From positions 58,506,152-58,570,151 of the forward strand of contig NC_083597.1 in assembly GCF_020882245.1 (NCBI RefSeq): a stretch of DNA of 64,000 nucleotides. The letters are read 5' to 3'. The position numbers and the translations under genes were made by a program. The DNA is from Rhopalosiphum padi. Lineage: Eukaryota; Arthropoda; Insecta; Hemiptera; Aphididae. Shown piece after piece: positions 35,643-48,141 of this stretch. Within the stretch, counting starts at the first letter, position 1. Each line of letters opens with the position of its first letter. The notes under the pieces were generated by a model. The model was not told where the DNA came from, did not search any database, and was given only the letters and a program-made list of their open reading frames with translations.

Positions 35643-37955
35643 ATTGTTGCCGGCGACGGCCGTGTTGTACAGGTGTTGGTGATGTATCCGGCGGTGATGC
35701 CTGAGGTTATTGGCGGTGGTGACGAACGTGGGCGGCAGTACGATCGGTCGAAAGCACGGCGGCCCAAGCACATACGGCACCAATAGCACGACGGCGGCTG
35801 TGGTGGCGGCGACGACGGCACCGTCACACCGACAGAGCCTACCGAAATTATTACGCGACGGGGGCGGTTGCGGCGAACACGCGTCGAAACGATTCAACGG
35901 AGGACTACCGCTACAAACGCTATTAACACGTCCGGTGGTCGGGACACCGCCGACGACGAACAGCCGACCGCCGCAATAACAGCAAAAACAACACGCCGGG
36001 CTATCCACTACAGGCAACCAGTAGAGCGTAGTCGTCGTCGTCGTAATATTGTTACACGCGGCAGCAGCAGCAGCAGCAGCAATAGTAACGGCGGCGGCGG
36101 TGGATGGCGATTTTTTTGTCGACGTCGTCGTGTTCGTTGCTGCTATACAGTGGCGAGTCGGCAAAACCACTGCTGGCATGACAAACCGCGCGCTCAACAC
36201 GAACTGGCTGTCCTCCGGAATCGCGGTGAGCGCCCGTCGTCGACCCGCACGCACACGCGCCCGGCGGCATAGTCGTACACTATCGATTTTTTCCCCACCG
36301 TTGCCCCGTTCCCCCCCACCCCCACCGCGCCATACTGTTAAAACGGCGAAGCGGCCGCCGTCGCTATCGCTACAACGCGGCTTTTTACGACCGGCAGGCA
36401 GCTCTATACGCCGCCTCCCTCCCCTCCGGCCGACCGCTATTGCCACCGCCGAAGCGCTGCTGCTGCACACGACATAATATCGAGTCGCGAAACATCGACA
36501 ACGATTATCGACCACGCCGACGAGTCAATCGTCATCGATAGTGTGTGCGCCCGCGCGCGATTGTTTTGTGGTGCGCCGAAAAAGCCGTGCAAACACGCAC
36601 GCGCAAGCACGCGCCCAAAAGTGACGACGGTCGTCGAGGCGGCGCGAGGTGGGATCGCATGCACGAGGAGTGTGCCAACAGCTGCGCGCACAACGCCCCG
36701 CTCCATTGTGACGCCCTTGAATCGCCAACGCCGCGCGCCGTGCTCGACGCGCGCGGCAGGAGAGAGAAACGAAGAACCGAGCACGCGAGGGGGCTTTTTG
36801 AAAAAAAAAAAAAAAAATTTTCTCTATACGGCGGGCTAGAGGATTTCTTTTAATGATATTTCGGTTTTTAATTGTTTTTGTTGTTTGTTTTGTTTTTGCT
36901 TCGGGTCGAAAGCCGCGAAATATAATGTTATTATGTCGTCGACGACCGAATAATAACGACGCACATCGTACACGGTTAATAATACTATTCTCAGTTGCAC
37001 TTTCAGATTGTAGTGATTGTACACACACTTATCGCGCTATTCGACGGTACAACTTGAACGTTTAGAAAAAAAAAAGATATATACATATATATTATACTTG
37101 GATATCTCGAATAGGTATTATCACCGCAGCAATACATAAATACACGCGCGCGCAATAGCAATTACGATGAATTTTACAAAAGTATGTGTGGGTTATAAGT
37201 TATAAGTGCCACGCGAGTGTGTATACTACGCGTGTATTTTATCGCCACAACCATAAAATATCATATATTATCGCATCATTATAAATTATTCAAAACCAAT
37301 ATTGAAATCGTTTGTATGTGGGTATTTATGTGAATTATATATTTTATTTTCAACTAAGGTTGTCAAATACAAGAAAAAGTATATAATATTATAATATAGT
37401 ATATAATAGGTAGACGGTAGTTACATTTTTTAAATTCATTTCCCCGTTCAATATTGAATATTGTAGATTATTATACAAATAATATACAGAGGTGTAGACT
37501 TCACTTTCAAGTGTCATTACTCATTAGTCATTTATAGTGATACGACTATACGAGTAATAACATTCAATGAGAAATGTTCGTTTCTGATAGAACGTTCGAA
37601 ATATACGAGCAATTTAGTGCCATCGTGATTTAACTAAAAACCAAAATTATTACTAATCGATTTTCCGTAACTACACGATTTGAACTCGACATGTACACAA
37701 TTTACCATACCGTATAATAATGTATATTATACAGGTTATGGTGAAAGAGGAGAGTGAGTGTTGGTGAACTTAATTGAATTAAGTTTTCAAACTAACAATC
37801 TAGGACGTACGTACCTATTGTTTAGTCTTCGGGTAAACCAACAGTGTAACACCTCGACTAGTGTATTTTAAGTTGCCAGTGTTATTAAGACAAGAGGGTC
37901 CACTGTAGCTATAATGTAGACTATAACTGTGTGTATTTAATAAATAATAATTATA

Positions 37956-38119
37956 GAACTCCGAGTGCAGCTACAACAGGGGAGTTGGCGTCACAATGAT
38001 TGATAGGGAAAACTGTCTATCGGCTGTTCCGCGCAGATACGAATGTCCCGGAGCTTGTGTTTCAGGAAAAGATAGTAAACAAATCCACTCGGCGGCGGGC
38101 GACCAGCGACACATGCAAT
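37956..38119 (+). other. Candidate orphan exon with cystine-knot-like spacing
   Basis: After an AATTATAG acceptor-like site, one plus-strand frame reads NSECSYNRGVGVTMIDREN, then CLSAVPRRYECPGACVSGKD, until a TAA at about 38119. The cysteines are spaced C-x15-C-x9-C-x3-C with a CPGAC core, similar to the start of C-terminal cystine-knot domains (sclerostin, mucin and hormone types). Possible donors (GATA|GTAAAC at about 38087) would remove the tail before the stop. The rest of such a domain was not found downstream. A second, overlapping frame (about 38000-38191) reaches a strong donor, AAA|GTAAGT, at about 38160, so the coding frame, if any, is uncertain. Confidence 0.22.
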
Positions 38120-40420
38120 AATAAGCAGGCGATATTATTTATGCGTGCGTACGATAATAAAGTAAGTACGCTATGTAGCTTTGTTACATAATGATACGTT
38201 GTCAAATGTTACAAGAAAGATAAACGATTAGGAAATAATATAATAATTGAATCCCAGCCGTGAACGGCGTCGTATGCACGAGATTATACTCTGTATCACA
38301 GCGACGAGTGATTTTAGAGCACGTCGGCAATATTGTCGTGTTTAGTATATGGCTACTTCCATTTTATAAGCGCGCATAATAAATCATAATGTTCTGTATT
38401 ATATGCATATTAATAATTCGAATAGTCCGACTTGACGTCTTCGTTGTTTTGCGTCTATAATATCATCGATTATTGTTAATAATATTACGGTGATTATAAT
38501 ATTGTGATGTACAATATTGTTGAGTACCAAGTGTTAAGGTCTCGGGAGGAGTGACCGCCGATGATTGTTGTCTATAGTGTAGTATTTGATAGTGTTTGAT
38601 ACAGTACATCGGTAACGCGCGCACGCGCGTCTGCCAAATGCAACGCAACGATTAATATTTTTAATAATACATAATATACAACCAGACGAATTATGAATAT
38701 TAATATGATGTCATAATAATATTTCGAGTTTAACCACATACAGTACATGTGTGTCACAGTGCAAAGGATGTTCGATTGTTTTTGCGGAACACACTATGCG
38801 GTAACTTACTGTAATTTATAATGGCTAAAATTCAGTCACAATTATTAGAACTATAAATATAATAATGTTAAAATAATATTGTTCTACATAGGTATTAGGT
38901 ACGCAAAATATACATTTTACACTATATAGTATATACAGGTACCCGCGAAAACCTAAAAATCGATTAACGAAAACCATTTACGGCCTACGGGCCAACAATA
39001 GAAATAGAAATCGAACGTAGGTTAGGCACCACGCGAGCCGTTATTGCTGTCGTAGTAGACTACTATATCTACTATGCAGTTGTGGCGTCGAACGTATTTT
39101 TAACGCGCCTTTCCCGCCGCCAAAACCGTTTTCATTTTCATTTCCGCTCGTCTGTCTCCGAAACGACGTTCACCACCATTTATTTTTCATAATAAAGCAT
39201 GCTCAATGCACTATATATTCGTTGGTAAACGGAAAAACGGTCAAGAAAAAGTTATTTAAAATAAATATTTCTTTGTTTATTATAATAAAAACATTATTAA
39301 ACCAGCGGTCACGTCTATAGGTATATGTACTTTTATTTTTACTCTTACAACGTATGTTTTTTGTTTTCCTAATATCGCATTCATTTCACAGTACACGGGG
39401 CTCGGACAAAACGTGCGCGGTTTCCGTAGTTTTCGGAAATCCTGTTACCACAAGTAGTATTCAATGCGGGATGGCCGCCGCTGCCTCGAAAACGCCGAGC
39501 CAAGAATTCCATACATGGCCGGGCCCGTCTCGGTGGTAATGGCACTATTTCGTTGTCGTCCTCTGCGCGTAACACCCGGCCAACGCAGTCCGCGTCGTTT
39601 TCATCATAGAGCGACGACCGAACGACGCGCGCGCGCTTACGACAGAGGACGCCGCACGAGAAAAATGCCAACTGGCACTAGTGGTTAAGTTTTTTTTCCT
39701 TTTGGCCGCCCCACCGACCACAACGGGTCGCGGGTGCTATATAGTTTTTGTTCGCGATTTCGACTTAAAAATTTCCCTTCCCCGCCCCACATTCACCCTT
39801 CAACCCATCGTCCACCCACGCCGCAGGTGCAGTCGATGCGGTGGCAACAGCGATGGAGTGAACAAGCGATGATAACAGAGACTTACGATACTATATTATA
39901 TACGGATCGCGATGCCAAAAACCTTGCAAGAGACAACAGCAACCAACGGTCGCGCGATCATTTCTGGCAGACGTCCCAAAAAATATACGAAAAAACCATA
40001 AAATCTGCGGCACACGGCCCGTCACCGTCGCGACGGACGACGAGCTTTGCGGCCAGACTTTCGTGCGGGTAGTGGGGCACAAACACGCGACTGTCACGAT
40101 AATAATAATATTATTATTGTGTTTAGAAATCAGTTTTCTTTCGTCACCATCGAAATAATGGCTTGAATCGATTATTGGGGTGGGAATGCATAATTGTTTG
40201 TGAACATAATTAACGTAATAACAATATGGAATAAAATAAAATATACTAAGCATGATCAAAAGTTGATAAAATTATGACTTGTAATTACAATAGTACCAAT
40301 GGGATTTTTACTATGGGAAGGCATCATGACGTTTTTAAAGAAACTAGTTAAATAGGAGGATGAAATATGGAAATAAAAACAAGTGGATAGGCTTCCTCAT
40401 AAATTGACCAAAAAGTTGAT

Positions 40421-40423
<3 letters not shown>

Positions 40424-40461
<38 letters not shown>
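40424..40461. repeat. (AT)19 microsatellite
   Basis: Uninterrupted AT dinucleotide tract of 38 bp in intergenic sequence. Confidence 0.95.
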
Positions 40462-40464
<3 letters not shown>

Positions 40465-43400
40465 TTCATTTTTGTCAAGGGAAACATTGGGGTGGTGTAT
40501 AAATTATTATTATTCCCAGTTCTCACAAAACTTTCATCTACAATCAGTACTGTTATTAATACTTACAAATTACTGTAGAATTTTAACCGTAGGTCTGACG
40601 TCTATTATATGAAAATTTTACCCGTTTCCGGAGTTTTATTATGAAAAACAATTATAATCGACTGTTGTCAGCAAAAAAAAAAAAAGATAAGTAAATATGA
40701 TGATCAATAATTTGTTGCAAAATAAAAAAAGATGTTTAATTATACTTTATACGAAATAATGTTACTCATTCATTCGTTGCAAAAATAAATGCTAAAGATA
40801 AACCATACCACAAACACCCCCTCTTTTGTACATATCTTATTTATGATATCGTGCGTTCAATCAACAAATATTTTTTTTACAGTGTCATATTTCTTTTCTC
40901 ACGAAATCATTTTACAACAATTCTCGTAAGACAGTCAGTCTTCGATTCATCATTAAATATATTTATAAACAAAATCAATAACTACTATATAAAGTAATAA
41001 CTAATAGGTAAGTTACAATGTAGTATTATTTTCTTTTAAAACACTATCTAATCTACAGGTTGCCACGGCGGCCGACCCGGAAACTTAAATAATGTTATCT
41101 AAAGAATAAAGTTCTACGATTTTCACACTGCCGACTATGAACAACGTAATCATATTATGTATAATCAGATTTAGAATTTTATACTCGAATACAAAGTTGT
41201 ATTTCCGGCACGATTGTTTTCAAGGTTTCACTATTACATTATTACTTACATGCATGGTATAAACAATCAAAATATTCATAGTTACAAAGAAAAAAAACAT
41301 TTTAGTTTAATTAAATTTGACATATTAGTATAATAAATACGGTTTTAAATTTTCAAGCCAAAAATTGTGGCTGTTTCCTTAGCTTTACAAAAATTACGGT
41401 TTAAACTATTGATTGATTTGCGATTGTCGCAGTAGGGATGCAGTGCCTTTTTCGAATTCGTAGAAGGATTACAATTTGTTAGTTTGACTTATATATAGAA
41501 TAATATATAATGTATATTATTCAATATATACGGTCTATGTGAATTGTAAATTAATGCTCTTGATATGAACCGTTCGGATAGATTCCCCTTCAAATTATTA
41601 ATGTTATTTCTCTCTTAATTTTCTACCAAAACACAAGCCAGTTCATATGCATGATTTTTAATTTGTCTCTTTGTCTCATCGCAATTTTTCTCTATTATAG
41701 GTCTATAATCATTTTATAGATAAACAGTTTTACCAGTTTTACATTTTACCAGATAAACAGTAACGTAAAGCATATAATAAGTTCTTATGTAGGTGATGTA
41801 AAGTATTTGCTTAACAATTATATAATTATTATACCTTTAATTATGTTGTACCTACCTAACTTTTAAGTTATAATTAGTATACTATTAATTAATGATTGTT
41901 ATAAACCGTCTTATTTAATTTTCATAGAAAAATTTTTTACACTTAATGTCTTAATCATTAAGACTTATTACTTAATGTATACAATATACATATAACATAT
42001 TATTTATTTGAAATTCTACAGTACATAAAATGTACAAGTTATTGTATATACTCGTGTAAATAGGTACATGAAGAATTTCCAAGTTGTGCAAAGACGTAGA
42101 CAGCTATACATAATGACGGCGAATGCAATATTAAAATTAATATTACTTGCTTATTAATAATCATTTGCAAATTGCAATGCGATACAAAGTTCTATATTAA
42201 TCAAAGTATTCCGTAAATCCTTTCGTCATAGTTTTTTTTCCATCTAGCAAAAAAAAAAACAGTGAAATAATTACACAATACCATGCCGATTGTCGATTTC
42301 CTGGTATTCCTAGGCCTACGCCATTGTATAATATGTATGATCGCGTTGTATATACTTATTATAAATTGAAATAATGTTGTTTTGAAATATCTACCTATAT
42401 ATAGATTTTATTTTCGAAAACTGATTTTTGGAGTATACCTATGTGCATTTCGATTTGCGTATACATGTAAAATACTTATCTTGGGGCCGTATGACTACGT
42501 TATACTGTCGCTGACCGACAGGCGTAGGTATATCAGCTATATATATTATTGCTATAGCAACGAGAAAGGGGACCGACAGACGCAATGCACACTGCAAGCT
42601 CATCCTGCAACGGATTGACGTGCAGCACATATTATGTATAATATTCCTAAGAGCAACATAAACTTGATAAATAATAGTGAAGAGGCTGGCTACAAAATTA
42701 ATTAATTCGCGAATAAAAATCGACCAATGAAAACACAACTGCTATGTAAAACCCGTCACGAAATAAGCTGAAGCCCACAAATCGCCTCAAACGCAATTTA
42801 CATAAATAAATATAAATAAATTATTATATAATATAGTATATCGTGTTAAATGTTGTTTGCTGGACGATTAGAACCGATCGCTGTATATTATACTATTATT
42901 ATCCATTTATACATACTCGTTATGTATCGCACGGCTGCACCACCCATTCGTGTAGCTCATGTATAAAATTGTAACAAATGGGGGAAAAATTATCACGAAC
43001 AGATTTCGGACCTTTCGTTAGCGGAAGAAAGAGAAATAAAATCAAGAATTCGTCTTGGTCTTCTTCCGAGGGGTTCCTGTCCTGTCATTTTTGTGTGAAG
43101 AAGTCACCCCTGCCGTCATGGTGATGGTGGTGCATTTTGTTGGGTATATAAATGTTGTTTTTTTTTTTTTTGAAGACGGATTCTTTGTCGTGAGGCATTG
43201 CAACGTAGCGCACGACGTGCGCCGGGGGCCGACGGGATCAATATTCCGACCGCCTAGGCAACGCATGACTGTCGATCCTGTGCGCGGCGTTGCCAGTTTT
43301 CTATCGGCCGCCCGGAACACGCACCGCCGCCACCCGCCGCCAGACCCGCCACCACCGTAGTCCGTCGACGACGAACGCACACGCACTCACGAAAAGAAAA

Positions 43401-45456
43401 CAACGAACCCACCGAACACCCGTCGTATATGAGACGCGATTTTTTTTCCTTTACAATACTGCACATGTCGTCGTCTCGGTCATATTACAGATTACAGAAT
43501 ATATATATTGAATGTAAGAACTAAGAAGTATTTATCATTATCGCGTGATAAAAAATCCCGTCGAAATTCCGTAATAATTATTAATTATTGTATATATTAT
43601 ACAAGTACACTTGGTACACAACACATATTTTGTTGTACATCACGGGAACAGAAACCAACAAGATTGTATTTTATTTTCATTATACAACACGCGTCCGTGC
43701 TACGATTATAGGCTATACAAGGGAATCGCCAATCGACCGTTGTGTTTTCGTTTCGGGATTTATTTTTTGCACGATAAGACTCCGACTAAAAATACAAAGT
43801 CGTTCCCAGGCCGCCAAGCTGATTCCGAGAGAAAAAAAACCATCGCCTGTTATCGTCAACAGATTTGCGTTACGCGACAAACGTGAAAAATGATAAACGA
43901 GCCGATTTTCTTCTCTGGGCACCGGCGAAAAACATACTATTAATTATGCCTCTGACGACCGCTAAAATAATTATAATATGGTACGGCAGTCTTAGTAATC
44001 TTATATTATTCTGATGTACAAAATTACTGGCTGGGCTAAACTGTTTATGTCATGTCGTATCCTAAGAACTACCGCCAAAAGGACGACATGCAGTGCACTG
44101 GCCACAGGCAAATTATTATCACTATTTTTTATTTTTTTATAAAGAGAACATTTTCTTTCCCGAAATTCTGTGATTTACGGTATGATATTACTTATTCAAA
44201 GTATTGTCTTAAAAATGTATTAATTTCTGAGACTTGACATTGTGTAGATATACTTAGGTATTTTAATCCAAGCATAATACAAGTTCATGAGAAAATACGT
44301 AATTTTGATTTCTTAAAAATTATATAAAAAAAAGCGTATAATACCATTCAACAGCGTGATATTAATGTTATACGATAATATGTAGTCAGTTTTTTTTAAT
44401 TTTAAATATATATAGGCATAACAATATAATAAAACACTTACCAAGTAAAAAACGGTAGTTAATTCTTAAGCATAGTTGTACGAATTGAAATATATATATT
44501 TACCTGAAACAAAAAAAATGAATCATATAAGCATATTGAGTTAATGTAGGGTGTGAAACAATAGTGTACAGCAAAACCCCCATGTAGGGTGGTAGCCACG
44601 TTTTTTTGTTATTTTTTTTACTAGGACGTATTAAATATTAATTGTTAAACCAGTTCCTATATTTAATCAAAAAACTTATTTCGACAATAAGCTTCCTGGT
44701 CGTATTTCGACGGTGAAAAAAATATAATACCTATATATATATGTGTTTTGAAATTCCTGAACGCGCCTTTGTTGGGCTATTCGACGGAAAACCACATGAA
44801 CAGAAAAAAAAATTGAAACCGGTTTAATGCGTCGGGTTTCTATTAGGGTCTCTCTATCCCAACGTCGAACGTAAAGGTACGGTCACGTATGTTTATTATA
44901 TAGGTATACATATAAGCATACGCACCGTGTACCCCGAAAGCAATATATCTATATAAATACAGCCTTATTATTTTCCTCTATGCAGGCTATATTATAAGCG
45001 CATCGTCAGTCAGGTTGAATTCCGTATACGTATATAATATAGTTTTATGGTTACGGACACACGACTCTCCGTATATTATATCCGACGCGGTCACGATAAT
45101 TATAATAACGATAATGACGGAAACGGGTGGAAAAAATGATTTCAAAATCGATTTTTGTAAATGCAAACGACCCTTTATCCCGTGATTGTGCCGCGGCATT
45201 ATAACGGACATGGCATCAACATTTATATTATTAAAAGTTCTAATTGAACGTGGCCCATAGGCGGTTTTTTTATTTTCAATCCACGCGCGTTCGTTAGGAT
45301 TATTATTATTATAATATAATATATATGTGGATACGAGATTAGGGAGGGCGGCAGCGATAGGTACACGAGTGGTATGGGGATCATGGGTTTTTGGGTTATG
45401 TAGAATACATTCGGAGGGGCGGTCTCGGGTCGATAAGGGAGTCAGTAGCTGAGTGC

Positions 45457-45487
<31 letters not shown>

Positions 45488-45513
45488 TGTATATGTATGT
45501 ATATATATATACA
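45457..45513. repeat. (GTAT)n tetranucleotide repeat
   Basis: About eight GTAT units, then an interrupted GTAT/TA run. Minus-strand frames through it (repeated threonine, tyrosine, isoleucine and histidine) are artefacts. Confidence 0.9.
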
Positions 45514-47918
45514 TACAGAGCAGATACAGTATTAGTGTCATGTTGTGGAGAACGTTTCGACAGAGGATAGAGAGAGAGAGCGCGCGCGCGCCGAGGATTC
45601 AATTATAACGACGACTACGACTAAAGCAGTAAAAGTCCTTTTGGTTCTACGTGAATACATCGATGAATTTAACCGACGTGTATAATATAGTATGTAGCAG
45701 ACGGTGGAAAACGGATATCTTTGAAAACATTACAGGAGGATAAAAACATTATATCCATATTAAGAGGTGTCTTTTGTTTCGACATAACCATATACATTAT
45801 AAAAACAAGTTATATAATAATGATAATAATAAGCGTAAAAAACAGATTTTCTCTTGGTGTTTTTGAATTTAGTTTTTCCGGTCGTTGTCATCGACGAGAC
45901 GACATTTAATAGAGTGTAATGAATAATGATACATCTCCGATATGGTGGCGAAAAAAATGAGAAAGCGAACACCGAAGAGACCATTGCATTTATCGGGTGA
46001 GGTGAAAAGTTTTCCGGGTCATCGTTTACGCGGAAGAGAAGTTGGACTGCTGTCGACGACAGTTCTATACAGATACGCGCAGTGTGTGCGCGTATATAGT
46101 TTCAAAACTCTCTCTTTCAGCTCTCATGCAGAAATTATACGTTCTCGTTCGGGGTCTGAGAACTGCGCGTAGAGTTTCGGAGGGTGATGCCAGAGCGGCG
46201 GCGGTCCCTAGCGATAAGGCACGAAGGCTGCGTGTCGCTAGCAATAAACCCGACGGGGACGTGGTGCGAAGGGTGTTGTGCGTGCGTGCGTAAATATAAC
46301 ACATCATCAGCGGCAGTGGAGGTCGACAACCCCCTCGGGTTGGTGGTGGTGGAGCCCCAACCATATATTATAATGCACACTGACGAACGCACCACTAATA
46401 ATATGCATATTATATATACGTAATATATTAAGCGTGGCATATATATGTTGCGGACAAACGCGGGATGACGATCGGCTGCTGTGCTTTTGCATACATATAA
46501 TATATTATGTAGTTGTTGTCGAGTCGACTATATGTAGTTTGAGTATAGTAAAACACAAAAACGAGTATACGAAACGCGTTTGGTTGAACCGCCGTTGTTG
46601 AAGTATATCATACAATACTACGGTTAAATACACTCGCGTGCAGCCTCCGAGTGTGGAATATGTACAGGATGTCTGTGTCTATCAATGGAAAATTTAGTTC
46701 CAAATATCGATATTTTATAATGTTCATCGTTCTTAAAAACCTCGGGAGACGTCGGATTCAAAATAATGTTAAAACTATCGATAACTATCTGGATAACAGC
46801 AACTTGCACGAATTATCGTGTCATGGTTGGAGGCGAATATCAAAAGTAAGTCCACAAACAATGAACAAAGCAAGACACCCTGTATATAATAGTTCGTACA
46901 CACTGCACATGCATACCCGAAATAACACGTCGTGCACCGCGCGTTTCGTTATCAGATGGACAGCTGCTGCTGCCAGTATACAGGGTCGAGCTGGTTTAAA
47001 TATTATTATTATTAAGCCATAAGGTCGGTTTTTTTTTTCGTCAGACGTGCCCGTATACTTTCGGAACGAACACGGCGTATATAGTATACACATTACACAG
47101 ACTGCATTATAATTATTGTTACGGATATAAGTATAATATGGGTACGTATATTATATTATACAAGACTAGATGAAATCCCGCACCAAAAATCTAGAATTTA
47201 AGCAATATATTAACTCACGTTAAGATATGTATTTTAATATTATATTATTATTGTGTTATCTGTTCAAAAATATATACGCGACGTTAAAAAACATATATAT
47301 TTATGAACGTCGTCTTGTCTAGCAGTCCCTAGTGAATGCGAAAACAATGAATTTTTTTTTTTGGTGCACAATAATGCCGAATGCCGATCAATATAAACAT
47401 GGACGACAGCCGCGTGTGCACATATTGTATACTACTATAATACGAAAGGGTATTTACAGATGATCGAGGGTATTGAAGGGGTTATTTGTACTCAAACGCC
47501 GAAAACTTTGCTCTTAAGTTAATTATTTTCTATTATAACTATTTAAAAAATTGCTAAACAGTGAGAAGAGTATAGATGAATTACTAATAACTAATAAGTC
47601 GATAAAAACTATAATTTCATGACTCATAACTCATGTCATGAGTGTAAATTTCATAATTATACTGATAGATTTTATCTTAATATTCTAATTTTAGGAGGTA
47701 ATTGGTATGTTATAAATTAAATAAACGGATATGTAAAGAAAGCAATTAAGTAAAGTCAGTTAGAATTCACCTTCATGCTAATTACATTATCAAGTAATAT
47801 ACATAGGCGATAGGCCTTTGCCATCAAAACAAAAACAGCCCAAGTCGTTATCCAGTACTACAAAATGTATAGATACTACGTAAGTGCTTAATCTATAAAT
47901 TATTTACATACTATATAC

Positions 47919-48133
47919 CAGTGTTTCCCAACTTCTTTTACTCGCGGAACCTTTGCAGGAGCTTGAACGTTTTGTGGAACCCCATCTAATATTTTTAGCT
48001 TTTCTATGTTCAAATCATAATTCAAATCAAAATTATTATTAATTAATATATATTTTCTCAAATTTCTCACGGAACCTTTGGCATCGGCTGACGGAACCCT
48101 TAGGTTCCACGGAACACCAGTTGGGAAACACTG
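47919..48133. mobile_element. hAT MITE, 215 bp
   Basis: Both termini read CAGTGTTTCCCAACT inward, a 15-bp perfect inverted repeat. The element is flanked by an identical 8-bp duplication, CTATATAC (47911-47918 and 48134-48141). Subterminal parts repeat GGAACC words. It is non-coding and must depend on a transposase supplied in trans. The intact duplication and termini suggest it is younger than the other relics in this window. Confidence 0.95.
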
Positions 48134-48141
48134 CTATATAC

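Larger units (their letters stand above)
33240..36830 (-). promoter_or_regulatory. gus: CpG-rich 5' region of gus, likely promoter and leader
   Basis: This is the most CpG-rich part of the window, especially 34.5-36.8 kb, and contains gus exon 1. Transcription probably begins above 35642 on the minus strand, between about 35.65 and 36.8 kb. All six frames remain open for long distances because stop codons are rare in such sequence. The 295-codon minus-strand frame that ends in METR at exon 1 is therefore probably untranslated leader for most of its length, with poly-alanine and poly-threonine runs made by CAG- and CGT-like repeats at about 36.03-36.10 kb. I could not see a clear TATA box. Confidence 0.5.
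36831..47918. other. Intergenic sequence above gus, no supported gene
   Basis: Mostly AT-rich, with separate CpG-rich patches at about 39.38-40.08, 43.05-43.42 and 46.0-46.35 kb. The patch at 43.04-43.39 kb has a minus-strand frame ending in a lysine-rich tail (PRKKTKTNS), and 37.95-38.19 kb has exon-like frames (listed separately). Simple repeats include (AT)n at 40424-40461 and a GTAT tetranucleotide tract at about 45457-45513. I cannot support a complete gene. Confidence 0.45.

Noticed and set aside
35628..36515. 295-codon minus-strand open frame
   Set aside because: Only its last four codons (METR) are supported as gus exon 1. The rest is low-complexity CpG-rich sequence where other frames are also open, so I treat it as probable leader.
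43042..43386. Minus-strand frame with a lysine-rich end
   Set aside because: The tail PRKKTKTNS looks protein-like, but the rest is Gly-rich and Arg-rich low complexity in a CpG patch, with an opposing open frame; no family recognised.
44987..45541. 184-codon minus-strand frame
   Set aside because: It begins in the GTAT tetranucleotide repeat and the remainder shows no domain or coding-like composition.
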